Source: Scleroderma bovista
Lineage: Eukaryota > Basidiomycota > Agaricomycetes > Boletales > Sclerodermataceae
NCBI GenBank assembly: GCA_037178675.1
Contig: JAYMGJ010000550.1
Span: forward strand, 1-25,230
Reading direction: 5' to 3'
DNA length: 25,230 nt
Part shown: in pieces, positions 22,442-25,230 of the stretch
How the letters are laid out: each line of letters opens with the position of its first letter
How positions within the stretch are numbered: the first letter of the stretch is position 1
The notes under the pieces: generated by a model
What the model saw: only the letters and a program-made list of their open reading frames with translations
The model's database searches: none
Told to the model about the DNA's origin: nothing
Translations under genes and position numbers: made by a program

Positions 22442-23474
22442 GCACAAACCAGGGAGTCCAAGCTAAGGTCCTCCCAGATCTGTTGGACACCCCCTTGGAC
22501 GTCGAGGAGTGCCCGATCTCAAAGACCTTGCATCAGTTGATCTAACTTTGAGTTGTAATTTGCGACCTTGGCGTCTGTCTCGTCAAAGACGTTCTTCCTA
22601 AGTCTACGCCCTGTGAAGGAGGTGAATTCCTATGAAAAGGAAGAAATAAAGAGGCGGCCTACAGAAGCTCTTGGTGTCTGAGTACTGTGAGATGAAAAAT
22701 GTGCATTCCCGTATTATCTGGGCGATCTGTACCAGTACGTCCTTCGTGGTGTTGATCTTCGACGAAGACTTGTTTTCCAGGATAAGTACGTAGGTGTCTC
22801 CAACTCTAGAGAGGAGAGTAGCAATAGACGCGTCGAGGTTCGCTTGAGCCAGGATCATCTGTTCGGGATCGCATCAATGGCCACGCATGGTATGATGTAT
22901 GCACACCTTGGAGGCTATACTCAACGCACTCAACGCCATCTGAGCGTATGGGTGTACCTATGGTTAGCCATCAGACAGGATCAGAGCACATTCAAGCGAC
23001 GAAACTAACGTTAGCAATGGTATTGACGATGGTATTGAAGGTCTTCAGAGGTTGAATATATGTGGCATTGATGGTATCTACGACAGTCATCGCAGTGTTT
23101 GCATGGTCGATTGTATTGACACCAGTTTCTGCAGTGCCAGGAATGGGATTGATACCCAATAGTTTCTTCTCTGCATCCTGGAGAATGGTTTGAGTAGGCT
23201 TGTCATCGTCTGGCACCTACATAGCTGAAGCCTTAAGCACTGGAAGTGCATGAGACAATATATGTACATACCGTGGGAGGAGGTTGTCCTTTATCTTTTT
23301 GCACTGCAGCGCCGCCAGGATCAGCTCTGACAGTGGAAGCTTGAGGAGGGATGTCCCCCGGGATTTCAGGGATGACTGGAGCGGGCTAGTTGTGTATCGT
23401 TGCGCACAAACAGTTCAGATGAGACCAGCACACATGGATAAGCTGAACCTACTTGATCAGATGAAGCAGACAAC

Positions 23475-24168
23475 TGTCAAATCCGGGTCCACTCCGGACA
23501 AAGTCCGGACGAAATCCGGTTAAGGTCTTGAATGAGGGAGGGGCAGAGATTGGCCTAGGCCGGGTATTGCTCAGGGGGCAGGATAGACTGATTGGGTACA
23601 ACGACAGAAGTCAAGTGTTGACCCCTTGCGTGGATTCCAGTCAAGAGAGCAGGGACGAGAGATACGGAGTGGGTGACTTAGTTGATTTCAGACTGAAGAT
23701 ACAAGACTGAGTACAGTACTTTATATATGGAGACGGAAGTAACCTGAGTATATATGGTGACAAGTAAACAACCAAAAGCCGGAACAAGGGAACGAGAGTG
23801 AAAGGAATAGGTCAGTAAAATAAATGGAGACAGGAAAATAAATGGGGACAGGAAAATAAACAGGGACAGGAAAATAAACAGGGACAGGAAAATAAACAGG
23901 GAGGAAAATAAACGGGGAGCCAGGCTTGAAGCGGACATGGGGATCTGGAAGTATACAGGGGCGACGGAACGGGTGCAGGAACAATGCGGTAAGTGGAACT
24001 AAACTGGATTGGAGAAACAGATAGGGTTGAGTACGGACTTAACAGATACTATGTGCGCAAGCGTAGTCCGGAACCGGGGATGAAGCGCAAGGGCTGGGAT
24101 CGAGCTGTATAGCTGCGATGAAGCCGGAGTAACCGGGAGAGCAACCGGAAGTGGACATGGTCGTGACA
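23475..24168 (-). mobile_element. Gypsy-like LTR, minus orientation, 694 bp
   Basis: On the minus strand it runs from TGTCACGACCATGTCC to GGATTTGACA, with 5-bp terminal inverted repeats TGTCA/TGACA. It has a TATA-like CCATATATAAAGTACTG at about 23727-23711 and repeated CCGGA words near its end (23490-23520). Its 5' two-thirds resemble the LTRs at 16623-16941 and 24975-25230. Just outside its 5' end is a purine-rich CCTAAGTGGGGGATAC, a likely polypurine tract, so it may be the 3' LTR of an element whose interior is gone. The 5-bp flanks differ (ACAAC and GTATC), which argues against a simple solo LTR with target duplication. Confidence 0.75.
23815..23918. repeat. 18-bp minisatellite inside the LTR
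   Basis: There are six units of GGAAAATAAACAGGGACA: four of 18 bp and then two of 16 bp, with small variants. The related LTRs at 16623-16941 and 24975-25230 carry about two diverged units at the same place. In LTR terms this is U3, upstream of the TATA-like box. Confidence 0.9.
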
Positions 24169-24315
24169 GTATCCCCCACTTAGGGGCCGAACCCATGAGG
24201 CAAGCGTGAGGCCGGCTAAGAACAATGGCGAGTCCACACCCTTTGTCTGAGTTCAAATTTGTTCCTATAAGTAAATGGACGGATTTCGTTCTCAGCAACT
24301 TTCCTAACACCCATC
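24169..24315 (+). promoter_or_regulatory. Probable promoter of the coiled-coil/CxxC gene
   Basis: A TATA-like CCTATAAGTAAATGG at about 24264-24278 lies some 40 bp upstream of ATG at 24316. CTAACACCCATC leads directly into the ATG. The first bases (24169-24184) may instead be the polypurine tract of the neighbouring LTR. Confidence 0.4.
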
Positions 24316-24974
24316 ATGTCTTCCGCATCCAAGCAGCCTACCCCCACTACCCTCATCGTGCCCGGCCAGCAAGACTGGATGAAGGCCAAGACACCAGAGC
24401 TGCAATCAGACATCGTCGTCGTCGTCAACGTGGCTCGGGCGAAGGCGGAAGAGCGGCATCGACGCAAGCAGGCGAGGTGGGAAGAGAAGGCGCGCTGGGA
24501 ACGTGAGGAGGCCGAGCGCAAGGAGCGAGAGGAGGCGGAGAAGAGGGCCCGGCTCCTGGTGGAGCGGGAGAGGATCCTCGCAGAAAAGGCCCGGCTGATG
24601 GCAGAGGACAAGCGCAAGGCGGTGGAGGAACGTGCGCGCAAGGCGGCAGAGAAGAGAGCCCGGGTGGCGGCTCAGCAAAAGGCCAAGGAGGATGCAGAGT
24701 GGAAGGAGCGAGAGGAGATCGCCCGGATCCAGGCGGAGAGGGAGCAGGCGTATGCGGAGAAGAAAACACGTGAGGAGGTGACCGGAAAGCAGAGAGCAGG
24801 GGAGGCGACAAAGAAGAGGCAGCGTGAGGAGAACACGGTGGCCGGGCCCAGTGGGAACCGGTCACAGGAGGCCAGGTAAGTACTGGTCGATTTACTCTTT
24901 CTTTTTGTTTTTTGCTAACCTTGCCTTGCAGCTGCGTGCGGTGTGCACGCCTAGGTGCCCCTTGCAAGAGGGAT
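24316..24974 (+). pseudogene. Coiled-coil/CxxC zinc-cluster-like protein, cut by an LTR
   Basis: Exon 1 (24316-24875) encodes MSSASKQPTPTTLIVPGQ, then a 120-residue E/K/R/A-rich helix with almost no breaks, predicted as a long charged coiled coil, and a basic patch (KKRQREE). An intron at 24876-24931 has donor GTAAGT, branch site GCTAACC and acceptor TTGCAG. Exon 2 reads SCVRCARLGAPCKRD, the first CX2CX6C triad of the twin-CxxC family also seen at 1115-1440. At 24975 the gene is interrupted by TGTTACGACC, the start of an LTR, so the second triad and the C-terminus are lost from this position. The family is widespread in Agaricomycetes, and I know of no experimentally defined function. The N-terminal part has no visible lesion, so it may still be expressed as a truncated protein running into the LTR. 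Confidence 0.7.
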
Positions 24975-25230
24975 TGTTACGACCATGTCCAACTCCGGAT
25001 CCTATCCAGTTACTCTGGTCGCATTGCAGCCCCATAGCTCAACTCCGGTCGTTCTCAGTTACTCCGGTCACGGTCGCGCAGATAACCTTCCGCTAACTAT
25101 GACCCTTGGTCTATACTCCATTCGCTCTTACTACACCTCGCCGTCTACCCTGCCTTGACGTGAGTTCTCCGTGAACTCGATATATCCTATACCTTGTAGC
25201 ATTTTCACCAGACCTGATTTATTTTACCCG
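24975..25230 (+). mobile_element. Gypsy-like LTR, plus orientation, cut by window end
   Basis: It begins TGTTACGACCATGTCCAACT and matches the minus-oriented LTR at 16623-16941 over its whole visible length, at about 85% by eye. It includes GTGAGTTCTCCGTGAACTCG and the start of the U3 repeat (CATTTTCACCAGACCTGA). It interrupts exon 2 of the preceding gene. The far end and any target duplication lie outside the window. Confidence 0.8.

Larger units (their letters stand above)
19663..23385 (-). pseudogene. NACHT-WD40 NLR-type receptor (STAND ATPase), inactivated
   Basis: Exons 23385-23272, 23216-23010, 22957-22907, 22858-22663 and 22610 onward join in frame. They encode an N-terminal helical domain like that of Agaricomycete STAND proteins (YIQPLKTFNTIVNTIANVHP, ILAQANLDASIATLLSRVGD, FFISQYSDTKSFWRRL). 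From 22158 comes the NACHT domain, with Walker A GQAGRGKS (about 22030), Walker B VIIVIDALDES and LTSRP. A helical linker with HASFYDFLLDKRRS follows, then an intron at 20620-20669 and three WD40 repeats (20388-20260, 20259-20131, 20130-20023) with a divergent tail. Such receptors sense non-self ligands with WD repeats and trigger cell death or defence. Two in-frame TGA codons (22519-22521, family Arg; 21411-21413, family Trp) and about 280 bp of extra sequence (22159-22441) break it. The true first exon may lie beyond the LTR at 23475. Confidence 0.9.

Noticed and set aside
24216..24967. Minus-strand frames of 90-180 codons with Ser/Arg- and Pro-rich sequence
   Set aside because: They are antisense to the E/K/R-rich coiled-coil exon, whose codon bias gives open complementary frames. 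The plus-strand gene has a clean intron and a family motif.

Overview
The window reads as nuclear DNA of a filamentous basidiomycete (Agaricomycetes, possibly Boletales). The evidence is many 46-61 nt GT-AG introns, a Plavaka-type (KDZ superfamily) transposase, Gypsy-like LTRs, a NACHT-WD40 NLR-type receptor, a U2AF large-subunit fragment, a DUF6698-type gene, and twin-CxxC/coiled-coil proteins of a kind seen in mycorrhizal Agaricomycetes. No database search was possible. Names rest on motif and family recognition, and exon joins were made by hand.

Layout, left to right. 1-720 is a degenerate GC-rich minisatellite. 1115-1440 (-) is a twin CX2CX6C exon. 2019-6382 (-) is a nearly complete but inactivated Plavaka transposase with about ten introns. 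6695-7561 (-) is a decayed PPR-like fragment. 7562-9594 is mostly non-coding and holds a perfect 59-bp palindrome at 8804-8862. 9595-10380 (-) is an unrecognised gene broken by a 40-bp tandem duplication. 10381-12137 has no recognisable gene. 12138-12737 (-) is a small helical-protein gene candidate. 13197-14648 (+) is a DUF6698-like gene, intact apart from one frameshift. 14649-16235 is AT-rich, with a 276-bp direct duplication and a 1.4-kb stretch with no CpG at all. 16236-17850 is nested LTR-derived sequence. 17853-18793 (+) is a truncated, frameshifted U2AF large-subunit copy. 18794-19662 is empty and CpG-poor. 19663-23385 (-) is the NACHT-WD40 gene. 23475-24168 is an LTR. 24316-24974 (+) is a second twin-CxxC/coiled-coil gene, cut by an LTR that begins at 24975 and runs off the window.

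The region looks like an accessory, TE-rich compartment. Most recognisable genes carry only a few disabling changes, so decay is recent. Several of these changes are the kind expected from CpG deamination (CGN to TGA, or GT to AT at a splice donor). Two blocks, 14845-16261 and 18972-20810, have lost nearly all CpG. The second block covers exactly the WD40-encoding half of the NLR gene and stops sharply before the NACHT half. The NLR has three 43-residue WD repeats that are almost identical except for a small cluster of codons, the pattern known from fungal recognition receptors such as the Podospora HET-E family. It also has two in-frame TGA codons and an insertion, so it is probably a retired allorecognition/immune receptor.
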